Shown here piece by piece: positions 17,445-26,617 of a stretch of DNA of 64,000 bases (the first letter of the stretch is position 1; each line of letters begins with the position of its first letter). This stretch comes from an uncultured bacterium (GTDB lineage: Bacteria; Cyanobacteriota; Vampirovibrionia; Gastranaerophilales; Gastranaerophilaceae). A program made the translations under genes and the position numbers. The DNA is taken from the NCBI GenBank assembly GCA_949299935.1, contig CASGCE010000033.1, positions 62,001-126,000 on the forward strand, written 5' to 3'. The notes under the pieces are model-generated. The model was not told the origin of the DNA. It saw nothing but the letters and a program-made list of their open reading frames with translations, and ran no database searches.

Positions 17445-18029
17445 ATGAATGAAATAGAAGTTTATTTTAGAAAATTTAAATCAATAATATTAATTTTACT
17501 TTTTACGTTAATTTTGTTTGGGGTTATTGTGAGTAAAATTGTTCCTGTTGTTAATGATATTTTTAAAACTTCACAGGAATATAAGGTTGCTATAACTACT
17601 CTTGCTGATAAAGAAAGAACTTTGCAAAATTTGAAAGAAAAAACGGCAAAGGTTATGGAGGAAAATAATAAGACACCTAGAGATGTTTTTAGACCTGTTG
17701 AACAAGGTTTAGATACAGAAGCCATAATAGCAGGCGAATTCGCGGAAATTTTGACTTTAATCCGTGGAAATGCTATTAAAACTCGTTCTATCAAATATGA
17801 ATACGATCCTAAAGATGATAATTTTGTAAAAAATGTTCCGAATAAGTATCATGTTGCAAAACTCAATATTGAAATGATTGGGACTTATAAAGAATTTGAA
17901 GGATTCTTAAAGGAACTCTATAAACATGAGCACTTCTTGGATATGGCGTCAATGGAAATTGTGCCTTATGATAAAGATAAAAAAATACTGATAATTAAAT
18001 TTCAATTAAAATTGTATGCTCAAAAATAA
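17445..18029 (+). CDS. pilO: PilO-like pilus assembly protein
   Basis: A 194-residue inner-membrane protein: short cytoplasmic start, one membrane helix (about 14-36, IILILLFTLILFGVIVSKIV), a coiled coil (45-85), then a compact alpha/beta domain. This is the PilO plan, and the gene directly follows the PilM-PilN fusion, which is the standard order. ATG 17445 follows AAGGA; the TTG three bases upstream is not preferred. It ends three bases from the convergent radical SAM gene. Confidence 0.75.
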   Translation: MNEIEVYFRKFKSIILILLFTLILFGVIVSKIVPVVNDIFKTSQEYKVAITTLADKERTLQNLKEKTAKVMEENNKTPRDVFRPVEQGLDTEAIIAGEFAEILTLIRGNAIKTRSIKYEYDPKDDNFVKNVPNKYHVAKLNIEMIGTYKEFEGFLKELYKHEHFLDMASMEIVPYDKDKKILIIKFQLKLYAQK

Positions 18030-18032
18030 CTT

Positions 18033-18893
18033 TTATTCCTTGAAAAGGTTATAGTCAATACCAAAAAGGGCTTGTTTGTTTTTTATACATGTGATGCAGT
18101 ATTTTGTCTCAAGTGTATTTTTATGCGAAAAATCTTTGAATGTGCTGCCGGAGCGTCCCCTATGATCATTTGCCAGAAACGGACATGTGTAAATTCCTTT
18201 TGTAGTTAATATTCTGCCATACTCGCAGTCTAGCGACTCCCACTTGTTGTCATTTGTTATATCCTCATTTTTGCTGTTGTTATCATGCCATAAATTGATT
18301 TTAAAATTATTATCTTGGGCTGCAAAACCTATTTTTGCAAATATATTTTTAAACTCTTTTAACAGAATTTTTTCTTCTTCATTGTAGTAATCTGTTATAC
18401 ATATAATCGGGTTAAAATCGTATTTTACAAGACTTTTCACTGCGTGTAAGACTTGTCTGTATGTTCCTCTGCCTCGAATATCATCACTTTTAACTTCATT
18501 ATAATGGTCTATGCTTAGTTTGAATATAATTTCATAATTACTTTCACTTTCAACACGTTTTAAAAATCTGGCTTTTTTTTCATTTATGAATGAACCGTTT
18601 GTAAAAATACATACATTTGAACGTTTGAGGCACAGTCTTAAAATATTGTTGAAATCAGGATGTGTCATAGGTTCTGCGCCTGTGAGGTAAATACATTCGA
18701 AATTTTCATTTAAGGTATGGCTAAGTGCCTCTTTTATTGTATCTATTGAGATAAAATCCTTAACATTTTTAGTAAGCGGAAAATCAATATAACAATGTTT
18801 GCATCTTTGATTGCAGTTTTTAGCTGTAAGCTCTATAAAAAGATTGTTAAACGCTTTCATTTCGCAAACGGGTGCTGTATATATAGTATTCAT
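18033..18893 (-). CDS. Radical SAM protein with C-terminal cysteine motif
   Basis: A 286-residue enzyme with the radical SAM cluster motif CNQRCKHC (CX3CX2C) near residue 27, the GAEPMTHPDF segment that substitutes for GGE in SAM binding, and an FTNGSFIN strand. Late cysteines (CEYGRILTTKGIYTC and CITC) form a short SPASM/twitch-like auxiliary cluster site. Such proteins often modify peptides or proteins, but no precursor peptide gene is visible nearby. Starts at ATG 18893 behind AAGGGGAT. Downstream of a 110-residue unknown and comF on the same strand. Substrate unknown. Confidence 0.85.
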   Translation of the reverse strand: MNTIYTAPVCEMKAFNNLFIELTAKNCNQRCKHCYIDFPLTKNVKDFISIDTIKEALSHTLNENFECIYLTGAEPMTHPDFNNILRLCLKRSNVCIFTNGSFINEKKARFLKRVESESNYEIIFKLSIDHYNEVKSDDIRGRGTYRQVLHAVKSLVKYDFNPIICITDYYNEEEKILLKEFKNIFAKIGFAAQDNNFKINLWHDNNSKNEDITNDNKWESLDCEYGRILTTKGIYTCPFLANDHRGRSGSTFKDFSHKNTLETKYCITCIKNKQALFGIDYNLFKE

Positions 18894-18963
18894 TATTAAA
18901 TCCCCTTGTCTTCAAAAATATTTTATGATTAGAGAATTTAAATAAAATCCGCCAATGTGGTAA

Positions 18964-19296
18964 TTAGTTATTGTCATTAGGATAGTTTGTGAAGTGGTGT
19001 GGTTTTTTATCCTCAAGCCACCTGCTCATTAAATAATTTTCATAACTTATTGCAAAATTGTTCAGGGCATTCATTAATGTCCTACCACTTTCGGATTTCC
19101 CTATAAGCAGAAAATCGCCTGATTTATTTTCCGCAAGCATAATTTCGCAGTGGATAATTTTTTCTACATTTGTTCGGGGGTGTTTATGTATAATATGTTT
19201 TAACCATTTACAAAGCAATCTTGTTGTGCTGATTTTATTTTGCATTAAATCATCATTGTGTTTTTGTAAATATTTTGCGAACTCTTTGATTATCAT
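18964..19296 (-). CDS. Unknown 110-residue protein downstream of comF
   Basis: Hydrophilic, histidine- and lysine-rich protein without recognisable domain. Its ATG (19296) lies three bases after the comF stop and no ribosome binding site is evident, so it is probably translated by coupling. A shadow frame on the other strand covers the same stretch, but the coupling supports this one. Confidence 0.5.
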   Translation of the reverse strand: MIIKEFAKYLQKHNDDLMQNKISTTRLLCKWLKHIIHKHPRTNVEKIIHCEIMLAENKSGDFLLIGKSESGRTLMNALNNFAISYENYLMSRWLEDKKPHHFTNYPNDNN

Positions 19297-19299
19297 AGT

Positions 19300-19944
19300 T
19301 TAAAATGGTGTTGTTGTAGCAAAACAAATTATATCACAAATTTTATTTTTCTTGAATTCCTTAATTATTTCTTCAAAAGTTGCTCCTGTTGTGCAGATAT
19401 CGTCAATTACAAGGATTTTTTTACCTTCGACAAATGAGGATTTATTTATCTGAAAGGCATCATGAAGATTTTCGGCACGCTGTTTTTTTGTTAATCTGTA
19501 TTGAGGCTGGGTGTCTTTTATTCTTTTTATAATATTAAAATTGGGTTCAAAACCTGTTAACAGACAAAATTGTTGTGCTACAAGTTCCATGTGATTATAA
19601 TGCCTTTTGATTAGGCGTTTCTTGTGCAAAGGCACAGGTACCACTTGAAAGTCGTCTTTAAAACCTAATTTTTCCCAGTATTCAAACATAAACATTGCCT
19701 GAAAATATGCTAAATCTTTTTGTTTATGATACTTAAGTCCACGGATAAGCTTTTGCAATTCATTAGAATAGTTTCCTGCACAAAATACATTCACTCCGTC
19801 TATAATTCGATTCGGTTTTAAGGGTAAAAAAGTCAGTTTGTTATAGCATTTTGAACACATTCGAACAGACTCTTTTGAGCTTTTGCAAAAGTAACACTTC
19901 TTTTTATAAATCCAGTCCAAAAGACTTAACAATACATCCTTCAT
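19300..19944 (-). CDS. comF: ComF-family phosphoribosyltransferase-like protein
   Basis: ComF proteins are needed for DNA uptake during transformation and are related to phosphoribosyltransferases. The 214 residues show the N-terminal zinc-binding cysteines (CYFCKSS...CSKCYNK), the VPVPLHKKRLIKRHYNHMELVAQ block, and the PRPP-binding loop LVIDDICTTGATFEE. Start ATG 19944 lies six bases after a TATAAT box, so the mRNA is probably leaderless. Type IV pilus genes and comM elsewhere in the window would fit a DNA-uptake role. Confidence 0.9.
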   Translation of the reverse strand: MKDVLLSLLDWIYKKKCYFCKSSKESVRMCSKCYNKLTFLPLKPNRIIDGVNVFCAGNYSNELQKLIRGLKYHKQKDLAYFQAMFMFEYWEKLGFKDDFQVVPVPLHKKRLIKRHYNHMELVAQQFCLLTGFEPNFNIIKRIKDTQPQYRLTKKQRAENLHDAFQINKSSFVEGKKILVIDDICTTGATFEEIIKEFKKNKICDIICFATTTPF

Positions 19945-19950
19945 AGATTT

Positions 19951-19959
19951 ATTATAGCA
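19951..19959 (-). promoter_or_regulatory. Leaderless-type extended -10 promoter of comF
   Basis: TGCTATAAT on the minus strand: extended -10 (TGN) plus perfect TATAAT at 19956-19951, ending six bases before the ATG at 19944. Confidence 0.6.
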
Positions 19960-19963
19960 TAAA

Positions 19964-21235
19964 TTATGTTGGCAGCTTTACGCAAAACTCGGTTTTGACA
20001 TTTTCTTCGCTTTCGACGGTAATCTCTCCGCCATGTGAAAGTGCAATTTGTTGTGAAAGGTAAAGCCCAAGGCCAGTACCTATTTTGCGGAATTTTTTAG
20101 CTGCAGAATAATATTTGTTAAAAATCATTTTTATTTCATCAGGCGAAATCCCTTGTCCGTAGTCAATTACAGAAATAGTTATGTAGCCTTTTGATTCACC
20201 TGTTTTAACATCAATACATTCTTTGGTGTTGCTGTGTGAAATTGCATTTGATATAAGATTTTTTATAACCCGATTAAGTTGGATTGGATCTGCATTTACG
20301 TTTAAGGATTTTTCAGGTTTGAAGTTTATTGTTATGCCGGATTTATTTGCGATTGGCTGCATTTCCAGAATAATACCTTCTATAAATGGGTTAAGAGTTA
20401 TGTTTTCTTTTAAAAGTTTAATCCCTTGTTCTTTAATTTTGTATGTTTCAAGCAGGATTTGTACCAGGTCAATTAGTTCCTTATTAGAAATTTGCATATT
20501 TTGTAGTGCAACTTTCTGTTTTTCGGTAATCTCACCAAATTTACCTTCAAGTAAAAATTCAACAATATTTGATTCGGCAACAATCGGGACTTTAAGATCA
20601 TGGGTTAATGTCGCAACAAAATCCTCTTTAAGTGTTTCAATTTCGCGTTCATTTGTGACATCTTTAATTAGAAGTACAAATCTGTGTTTTTTATCATCTG
20701 TCTTAAGTCTTTGCGAGCTTATGACAAAGTTATTTGTGGGAATGTGTTTTATAAAAACATCATTCCCGCTTAATTTTTCAATACTCAAATTATCAGCGAG
20801 TTCTATAAATTCAAAAATATTTTTGCCAACTATATTCTTGCCTTTTACACCAAACCATGTGGAAACCTTTGGAGTTGCACGTAAAATGTCATTATGTTCA
20901 TTAATTATCAAAATCCCATCAGACAAAGAATTAATTACTGATTCAAGAAGTCTGTTTTGCCGCATAAGTTCCGATTGATATTCAATAATCATTTTTTCAC
21001 GATCGTTCAAAGTTTCAACCATCCTGTTTATGCTGTCTGTTACATTTTGATAAGTCGGGTGCTCAAGCTTTTCGATTTTAGTTGTTAAATTCCCGTAACG
21101 AACAGAATTAACGGTATTTGTTACCGTACCCAGATAATCGTTGATTTTTGACCAGCGTTTATTTGTTTTTCTTGTTATGAAAAAAAGCATTACAAATACC
21201 AGAATTAAACCGCTGTTGATAATATAAGAAATCAT
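19964..21235 (-). CDS. Membrane sensor histidine kinase with PAS domain (orphan)
   Basis: Two-component sensor of 423 residues. One N-terminal membrane helix (YIINSGLILVFVMLFFI), a HAMP-like linker (20-80), a PAS domain (about 95-195), a HisKA domain with the phosphoacceptor in ATLTHDLKVP (H box), and a HATPase domain with N box NLISNAISHS, DYGQGIS and GTGLGLYLS. It has almost no periplasmic part, so it probably senses a cytoplasmic or membrane signal through PAS. No response regulator lies nearby. TTG 21244 is an alternative start; ATG 21235 is better placed behind AGGA. It is divergent from the KdsC-like operon. Confidence 0.9.
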   Translation of the reverse strand: MISYIINSGLILVFVMLFFITRKTNKRWSKINDYLGTVTNTVNSVRYGNLTTKIEKLEHPTYQNVTDSINRMVETLNDREKMIIEYQSELMRQNRLLESVINSLSDGILIINEHNDILRATPKVSTWFGVKGKNIVGKNIFEFIELADNLSIEKLSGNDVFIKHIPTNNFVISSQRLKTDDKKHRFVLLIKDVTNEREIETLKEDFVATLTHDLKVPIVAESNIVEFLLEGKFGEITEKQKVALQNMQISNKELIDLVQILLETYKIKEQGIKLLKENITLNPFIEGIILEMQPIANKSGITINFKPEKSLNVNADPIQLNRVIKNLISNAISHSNTKECIDVKTGESKGYITISVIDYGQGISPDEIKMIFNKYYSAAKKFRKIGTGLGLYLSQQIALSHGGEITVESEENVKTEFCVKLPT

Positions 21236-21289
21236 TTGTATCAATCCTATCTTATGATATAATTATAGCAGATAAGAGGATATTTGTCA

Positions 21290-21766
21290 TTGATTAACTT
21301 ACCTGAAAATATAAAATGGATTATAACTGATTTTGACGGGATTGTAACAGACAACCGTGTTTACATTAGCAATGACGGTTCTGTGTCGCGCAGGCTTAAT
21401 TTTAAAGATGTGATGGGTTTTTCAATCCTTAAAAAAAATGGTTATAACATCGCAATAATTTCCGGAGAGAAAAACTTGGCAATTGAGACTATTGCTAAAA
21501 AGTTTGATATTATTGAGGTTCACCAGAACATCAGGACAAAGATTGATGTTTTGAAATCGATTGTCAACAGGTACAATTTATCAGAGGATGATTTTGTGTA
21601 TTTAGGTGATGATATAAATGATTTGGAGTGTCTTGAATACGCAAAATACAAAGTAACTGTACCACACGCTGTTGAAAAACTAAAGAAACTGGATAATATT
21701 CAAATAACAACGTCAGAAGGTGGCGATGGTGCTTTTAGAGAGGTGGCGGATTGTTTGGTTGGTTAA
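21290..21766 (+). CDS. KdsC-like HAD phosphatase
   Basis: Haloacid dehalogenase fold phosphatase related to KDO-8-phosphate phosphatase. Motif I is DFDGIVTD, motif II IISGEK, motif III the lysine in NIRTKIDVL, and motif IV YLGDDINDLEC, closing with the GGDGAFREVAD tail typical of the family. It starts with TTG, either 21290 (10 bases from GAGG) or 21284; the former fits better. The 158 residues match KdsC size. It would act in KDO or sialic-acid-like sugar synthesis for the outer membrane. Its 3' end overlaps the TPR gene by 16 bases. Confidence 0.85.
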   Translation: MINLPENIKWIITDFDGIVTDNRVYISNDGSVSRRLNFKDVMGFSILKKNGYNIAIISGEKNLAIETIAKKFDIIEVHQNIRTKIDVLKSIVNRYNLSEDDFVYLGDDINDLECLEYAKYKVTVPHAVEKLKKLDNIQITTSEGGDGAFREVADCLVG

Positions 21767-23241
21767 GAAAAATTTCTGATAAGATAAAGGACTTGAATAT
21801 TTGTGTTGATAATTATAAAAAAGAAACCGAAAATCAAGTAATTCCTTCGGTAGCCTATGTGAATCGTGCTAAAAAGCACATAGATGCAATGAGGTATGAA
21901 GATGCCAAAAAAATACTAAATGAAGCGTTAGAGATATCACAAAAAGATGCTCTTGTTTACAAATATTTGGGAGTGTGTGAAGAAAGATTGGGGAATTATT
22001 CTGCATCAATAGATGCTTACCGAAAATCTGCAGCGCTTAACCCTCAAGATAAAAATATATGGCATAAGCTCGGTCTGGTTCAAATTACCGTGAAAGACTA
22101 TCTAAATGCGGAAAAGTCATTTATTGAAGCAAATAGAATTTCGCCTATCAATACAGATATACAAACCGGCTGGGGAATGTCATTATTAAAACAACAAAAA
22201 ATCGCAGAGGCTCATGAAAAATTTGTCAATGCCATACAAATCAATCGATATAATTTTGCAGCGATGCTTTTGGCCGCAATTTCAGAAGTGAAACTCGGCA
22301 AGTATGATGATGCTGAAAATAAATTAAATTTTCTTGTTAATGCAAATCCTAACGAAAGTTGTATGTTTGAATTCGCGAATCTATACTTTCTTAAAGAAAA
22401 CTACGAAGCTGCAATTCGTTATGCAAAAAAATCTATAGAATATAATCCGAACATGTTACCTGCATATATACTGCTCGGGAAAGTTTATTCTATGCAATTC
22501 GACTATACAAATTCAGTAAAATATTTTACGGTGGCGGAGAATAGAGAGCTTATTAATACAATTTTGTATCTGGAGTGGGGTAATGCACTAATAAGATTGT
22601 ATCGATTTGCAGAAGCCCAGAAGATGTATCAGAAAGTTTTGTCAGAAGATACAGAAAATTCTGATGCGCAAGCGGGCATGGCTTTATGTGCTGCTGAGAT
22701 AAATGATTTTGAAAAAGCAAATACTTATATTGAATATGCCGATGCTAAAAATATTGGGAATGTATTTTTATTAGAAGCTAAAGGTATTTTAGCTTTTACA
22801 CAAAATAAAACGGACGAGGCAATAAAGTATTTTAAACAGGCATTGGAAAAAGAACCTAAAAATACCTATAACTACTACCGATTGGCGAAATGTTATCAGT
22901 CGCTTGAAAATGACGCAATGATAAGAGATTCTTATGATAAAATTTTAAAATATAATCCTGAATGTGTTGCTGCATATATTGATTATTCAAAATATTTAAT
23001 CTCAAAACAGGAAAATAAAGATGCGCAAAGGAAGCTTAGAAAGGCAGAAAAACTAGAACCTGATAATCAAGAAATATTAAATTTATTATTTTATACAAGT
23101 TATATACTTGTCAAAGAAAGAGTTTGTGAATATAATGTTAAAGAGGCTATAGCAATTGCCGACAAAATAACAGATTTTAAATACCCCGAACTTAGGTCGG
23201 AGTTAGAAGGACTTTTAAAAGGTATAAAAAATAAAGAATGA
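21751..23241 (+). CDS. Tetratricopeptide repeat protein
   Basis: A 496-residue protein composed of about twelve TPR helical hairpins from residue 35 to 450, e.g. ALVYKYLGVCEERLGNYSASIDAYRKSAALNP. No signal peptide or enzyme domain. TPR proteins act as scaffolds; no partner can be inferred. It starts at TTG 21751 inside the end of the KdsC-like gene and overlaps lysC by four bases (ATGA), so the three genes form one operon. Confidence 0.88.
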   Translation: MFGWLRKISDKIKDLNICVDNYKKETENQVIPSVAYVNRAKKHIDAMRYEDAKKILNEALEISQKDALVYKYLGVCEERLGNYSASIDAYRKSAALNPQDKNIWHKLGLVQITVKDYLNAEKSFIEANRISPINTDIQTGWGMSLLKQQKIAEAHEKFVNAIQINRYNFAAMLLAAISEVKLGKYDDAENKLNFLVNANPNESCMFEFANLYFLKENYEAAIRYAKKSIEYNPNMLPAYILLGKVYSMQFDYTNSVKYFTVAENRELINTILYLEWGNALIRLYRFAEAQKMYQKVLSEDTENSDAQAGMALCAAEINDFEKANTYIEYADAKNIGNVFLLEAKGILAFTQNKTDEAIKYFKQALEKEPKNTYNYYRLAKCYQSLENDAMIRDSYDKILKYNPECVAAYIDYSKYLISKQENKDAQRKLRKAEKLEPDNQEILNLLFYTSYILVKERVCEYNVKEAIAIADKITDFKYPELRSELEGLLKGIKNKE

Positions 23242-24503
23242 AAAAGATAATAGTTCAAAAATTCGGTGGTACATCGGTTGCTGACACTGAAAAAATAAAG
23301 AATGTTGCAAAGGTCGTAATTAGGGAAAAAGAAAAAGGCAATGATGTGGTGGTGGTTGTGTCTGCCATGGGTCATACAACAGATCATCTTGTGAAAATGG
23401 CAAAAACATTAACCCCAAACCCATCAAGTCGAGAAATGGATATGCTTTTATCTACGGGTGAATGTGTATCTATAGCACTTTTGACTATGGCAATTCAGGC
23501 GTTGGGTTATGATGCAATAAGCTTCAATGCGATGCAGGTCGGTATTATGACCGAGAACATCCACTCAAAAGCCAGAATTGTTGATATAAGAACTGAGAAG
23601 TTAAGAAAAAATCTTGAGGAAGGTAAAATTATTGTTGTAGCCGGTTTTCAAGGGGTAACTGCGGACGGTGAAATTACCACTTTGGGTCGGGGCGGATCTG
23701 ATACTTCTGCCGTTGCACTTGCTGCAGCATTGAATGCCGAACGTTGCGATATTTATACTGATGTGGAAGGTGTTTATACGACCGATCCCAGAATCGTACC
23801 AAATGCTTCAAAGTTAGATGAAGTTTCTTATGAGGAAATGCTCGAGCTGACGCATGCGGGAGCTAATGTTCTTCATCCCAGAAGTGTTGAAACTGCTAAG
23901 CAATTTGGCGTTTTGATGAGGGTAAGGAGTAGCTTTAAGCTTGAAGATATGGGCACATTAATTGTAGGAGTAGATAAAATGGAATTATACAGACCGGTTG
24001 CAGGTGTTGCAGCAGATTTAAGTCAGGCAAGAATAGTGGTTTGTGATGTACCCGATAAACCGGGCGTTGCCGCAAGTTTGTTTACTGCTCTTGCTAATGA
24101 GAATATATCGGTTGATATGATTATTCAGTCTTATGCAAGAAAAGTTTCTAATACGAATGACATAGCATTTACAGTTGATGCTTCGGATCTGGCTAAAACC
24201 ATGACTGTTCTTGATAAATTGAAAAATGAAATCGGAGCTTCTGATGTTAAAGTTGATGATGAAATTGCAAAAGTTTCAATCGTAGGAGCCGGCATGATTG
24301 ACAGACCAGGTATAGCTTCAACAATGTTTGAGACTTTGGCCAGGTTGGGTGTTAATATTAAAATGATTTCTACCAGTGAAATAAAAATAAGTTGTCTGGT
24401 TGAAAAAGCGGATGCGCAAAAGTCTTTGAAGGGACTTCATACGGTATTTAATTTGGAAAGTGACATTATGGCTGACGTTAAGGGTGATTTACCCGATGTT
24501 TAG
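23238..24503 (+). CDS. lysC: Aspartate kinase
   Basis: First step from aspartate to lysine, threonine and methionine: phosphorylates aspartate. The 421 residues hold the kinase domain (KFGGTSVADTEKIKNVAK at the N-terminus, STGECVS, GRGGSDTSAVALAAAL, DVEGVYTTDPRI) and two C-terminal ACT domains (about 265-335 and 345-415) that bind amino acids for feedback control. The length is typical of monofunctional, feedback-regulated enzymes. Start ATG 23238 overlaps the TPR stop. Confidence 0.96.
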   Translation: MKKIIVQKFGGTSVADTEKIKNVAKVVIREKEKGNDVVVVVSAMGHTTDHLVKMAKTLTPNPSSREMDMLLSTGECVSIALLTMAIQALGYDAISFNAMQVGIMTENIHSKARIVDIRTEKLRKNLEEGKIIVVAGFQGVTADGEITTLGRGGSDTSAVALAAALNAERCDIYTDVEGVYTTDPRIVPNASKLDEVSYEEMLELTHAGANVLHPRSVETAKQFGVLMRVRSSFKLEDMGTLIVGVDKMELYRPVAGVAADLSQARIVVCDVPDKPGVAASLFTALANENISVDMIIQSYARKVSNTNDIAFTVDASDLAKTMTVLDKLKNEIGASDVKVDDEIAKVSIVGAGMIDRPGIASTMFETLARLGVNIKMISTSEIKISCLVEKADAQKSLKGLHTVFNLESDIMADVKGDLPDV

Positions 24504-24554
24504 ACATCATTCAAAATTAATACGGGTATTATCGGTTTAGTAATTTAAAAAGAA

Positions 24555-24577
24555 AAAGGGAGCTGGATGCTCCCTTT
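24555..24577 (+). terminator. Terminator-like hairpin after lysC
   Basis: Nine-base-pair stem AAAGGGAGC / GCTCCCTTT with loop TGGAT. Only a short T run follows, so termination may be inefficient or assisted. Confidence 0.6.
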
Positions 24578-24835
24578 GGAATTAAGAATAGCTGGAAGTA
24601 TGAAAAAGATTTAATTATATTAAATTAAAACAAGATTAGTTTAGCAATTCCCTATATGTGTAGTTTTATAGTCTTAATGGGTGATTTTTATCCGTAAATA
24701 TATTAGCCGATTGTTTATATACTCCGGCATTGAAAACCGGTATAAACCCAAGAATAAGTGTATTTTTATCACTTTATGCTAAAATGCTTAAGCTGTTTGA
24801 TTTTAGAACTATTTAACATAACTTAACAATAGGGG
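24578..24835. other. Intergenic region without recognisable gene
   Basis: AT-rich stretch between lysC and the 24928 gene. Two weak hairpins are visible (CCGG repeats at about 24724-24740, AAGTG / CACTT at about 24754-24774). No open frame with a ribosome binding site and no RNA family recognised. Confidence 0.4.
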
Positions 24836-24864
24836 TTGACAAAAATTATTTTATAGTATATAGT
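24836..24864 (+). promoter_or_regulatory. Strong sigma70-type promoter of the 24928 gene
   Basis: Perfect TTGACA (24836-24841), 17-base spacer, TATAGT (24859-24864). The leader contains a hairpin AAGTGTTTT / AAAACACTT (about 24879-24898) ahead of a GAAGGAGG ribosome binding site, implying high expression. Confidence 0.8.
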
Positions 24865-24927
24865 AAAAATGTTAGTAAAAAGTGTTTTAAAAACACTTAA
24901 TCAAAACCCCGAGAAGGAGGAAATAAT

Positions 24928-25212
24928 ATGAGAGTAACTTCAATAACTAATATTAATACTAATCGTGTTACTTTTGGTGAAGGTAATATGAACAATTTAA
25001 CCCCTAAGGTTGGACTTTTATCTTTACAAAATTCTGATAAACTTAAATTCGAAAAAAATTTAAGACTTACTCAAGAAGCTGATGCGGTTCAATCTAATCC
25101 TTTAAAAGCTTTAGGTCGTAAATTTGTCAAGGCTTATAATATACTATTTTCACCTAGCGTAAACTCTAATAAAGCTGAAGTTCCATATATTCACATACCT
25201 TATATGGCATAG
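24928..25212 (+). CDS. Small unknown protein with N-terminal TFG motif
   Basis: A 94-residue protein, not recognised, starting at ATG 24928 with a near-perfect ribosome binding site (GAAGGAGG) under a near-consensus promoter and followed by a strong terminator, so it is probably abundant. The N-terminus (MRVTSITNINTNRVTFGEG) resembles those of the 6747 and 54849 proteins: Asn/Ser/Thr-rich, ending in FG. No cysteines, no membrane helix; the C-terminus is aromatic (VPYIHIPYMA). Confidence 0.75.
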   Translation: MRVTSITNINTNRVTFGEGNMNNLTPKVGLLSLQNSDKLKFEKNLRLTQEADAVQSNPLKALGRKFVKAYNILFSPSVNSNKAEVPYIHIPYMA

Positions 25213-25255
25213 TATATTTTTATAGAAATCTTAACTGCTTACCCCAATTAAACTA

Positions 25256-25290
25256 TAGCAATTTACCCCGAATTGCTAAGTTTTTTTTTT
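25256..25290 (+). terminator. Intrinsic terminator after the 24928 gene
   Basis: Eight-base-pair stem TAGCAATT / AATTGCTA with loop TACCCCG, followed by a run of about ten T. Confidence 0.88.
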
Positions 25291-25330
25291 ATTATTGTGG
25301 TTTATCCTATTAAAAAAGAAAGGACTAACC

Positions 25331-25720
25331 ATGCATGAAAAAATTAAAGAGCTCAGATTCGACTGCAAAGCCGCGCAGGAATTTTTTGTCAAAAAGCTAG
25401 CTTATATAATCGATCCAAGTCAATTGAAGGAATTTCTGGATTCAAATGAAGCCATAGTGGTGGACATAAGATCTCATGATAAATATATTGAGGGTCATAT
25501 CCCCACCGCAATATCAATTCCAAAGGACGAGATTGACCAAAATATTGATAAATTATCTAAAGACAAAATTACGATTATTTACGGCTGTAGTGAATATTGT
25601 TCTTCGGCAGCACTGGCATGTCTTACTTTAGCAGATTACGATTACCCTTGTGTATTAATGTACGGCGGGTATAGAACTTGGTCTGAAGTTTACAGATATA
25701 CTGTTGTCGGAAATAATTAA
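25331..25720 (+). CDS. Rhodanese-like domain protein
   Basis: A single-domain rhodanese (129 residues). The conserved entry IVVDIRSHDKYIEGHIPTAISIP is present and the catalytic loop reads YGCSEYCSSAALAC, with a cysteine at the expected position, so sulfur transfer is plausible. About 25 helical residues precede the domain. ATG 25331 (MHEKIKELRF) follows AAAGGA; a longer frame from 25295 is not supported. The gene stands alone. Confidence 0.88.
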   Translation: MHEKIKELRFDCKAAQEFFVKKLAYIIDPSQLKEFLDSNEAIVVDIRSHDKYIEGHIPTAISIPKDEIDQNIDKLSKDKITIIYGCSEYCSSAALACLTLADYDYPCVLMYGGYRTWSEVYRYTVVGNN

Positions 25721-25736
25721 GGCATAAAGCTGCTTT

Positions 25737-26441
25737 TTAAATGTTTGCTCCGTCTTCTGTCATTTTTTTGTGAACATTTTGTGCGCCTTTTGTTTTTTGT
25801 ATATAAGACAGGGCAAAGTCTGTTGCTTCCTGATCTCGGGCAACAGCCTCTGTAAGAGCAAGTGTTTCTTCCATTGATAATTTATTCAAACTTTTATCAT
25901 TAACGTTTTTTAAGTATTTTTTGAAATTTTCTTGAGTTTTGCAGTCAAAGCCCGGCAGGTTCATCTTTAAAGAATACCATTTATAAAACTGATGAAGAAT
26001 ATAGTAGGGGTCTGTGTTTTCAGTGTTGATTACAAACATTGGCTTTGTTGAAAAAGAAAATTTATTACTTGTAAAAAGGTTTAAATATAGTGCCTTTAAT
26101 CCTTTTAGTTCGCAAATCAGTCCTTCTTCTTCGCCTACTTTGTTCAAGATTTTAGCGGTATTTTTTAATTTATATACTTTTGTTCCTGCCGCGTTTATAT
26201 ATTCAATGAGTTTTTCGGGGTTATTTTGGCAATTTTTTACAATGTCTTCAACATTTTTACGGACAAGTTCTTTGTTCTTTTCAGTTTCTAAACTGAAAGT
26301 AACATGCTCGGTTGATGAGATTATTGTTTTGGAGGTCTTATTCTTGTAAGAACTTTTCAGACTTCCGTTGAGTCTGTAGACAATAGCCTTTTCTTTTATA
26401 GAAAGACAATAATATAAAATTTTTCGGATAAAATTTTTCAT
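25737..26441 (-). CDS. Unknown 234-residue protein
   Basis: No family recognised. A short basic N-terminus (MKNFIRKILYYCLSIKEK) is followed by a mixed alpha/beta region and a helical acidic C-terminus (SMEETLALTEAVARDQEATDF). No signal peptide. The ATG at 26441 lies six bases after TATAAT, so this appears to be a leaderless single gene. Convergent with the rhodanese gene, 16 bases apart. Confidence 0.75.
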   Translation of the reverse strand: MKNFIRKILYYCLSIKEKAIVYRLNGSLKSSYKNKTSKTIISSTEHVTFSLETEKNKELVRKNVEDIVKNCQNNPEKLIEYINAAGTKVYKLKNTAKILNKVGEEEGLICELKGLKALYLNLFTSNKFSFSTKPMFVINTENTDPYYILHQFYKWYSLKMNLPGFDCKTQENFKKYLKNVNDKSLNKLSMEETLALTEAVARDQEATDFALSYIQKTKGAQNVHKKMTEDGANI

Positions 26442-26447
26442 ACAAGT

Positions 26448-26453
26448 ATTATA
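26448..26453 (-). promoter_or_regulatory. Leaderless-type -10 box of the 26441 gene
   Basis: Perfect TATAAT on the minus strand, exactly six bases before the ATG at 26441. No clear -35 and no Shine-Dalgarno. Confidence 0.55.
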
Positions 26454-26617
26454 CTACATATTTTTAAACACGGTTTCATCCGGATAAATGAACAGTTGCC
26501 AAAGTGCAATGATAATGTTGTTACAAAACCAAGAAAGGGCAGGTTTATGAGTGAAAAAATTCGTGGCACAAATGTCACCGGTGTATAAAGAAAAAATAAA
26601 GATTGTAAAACATACAC

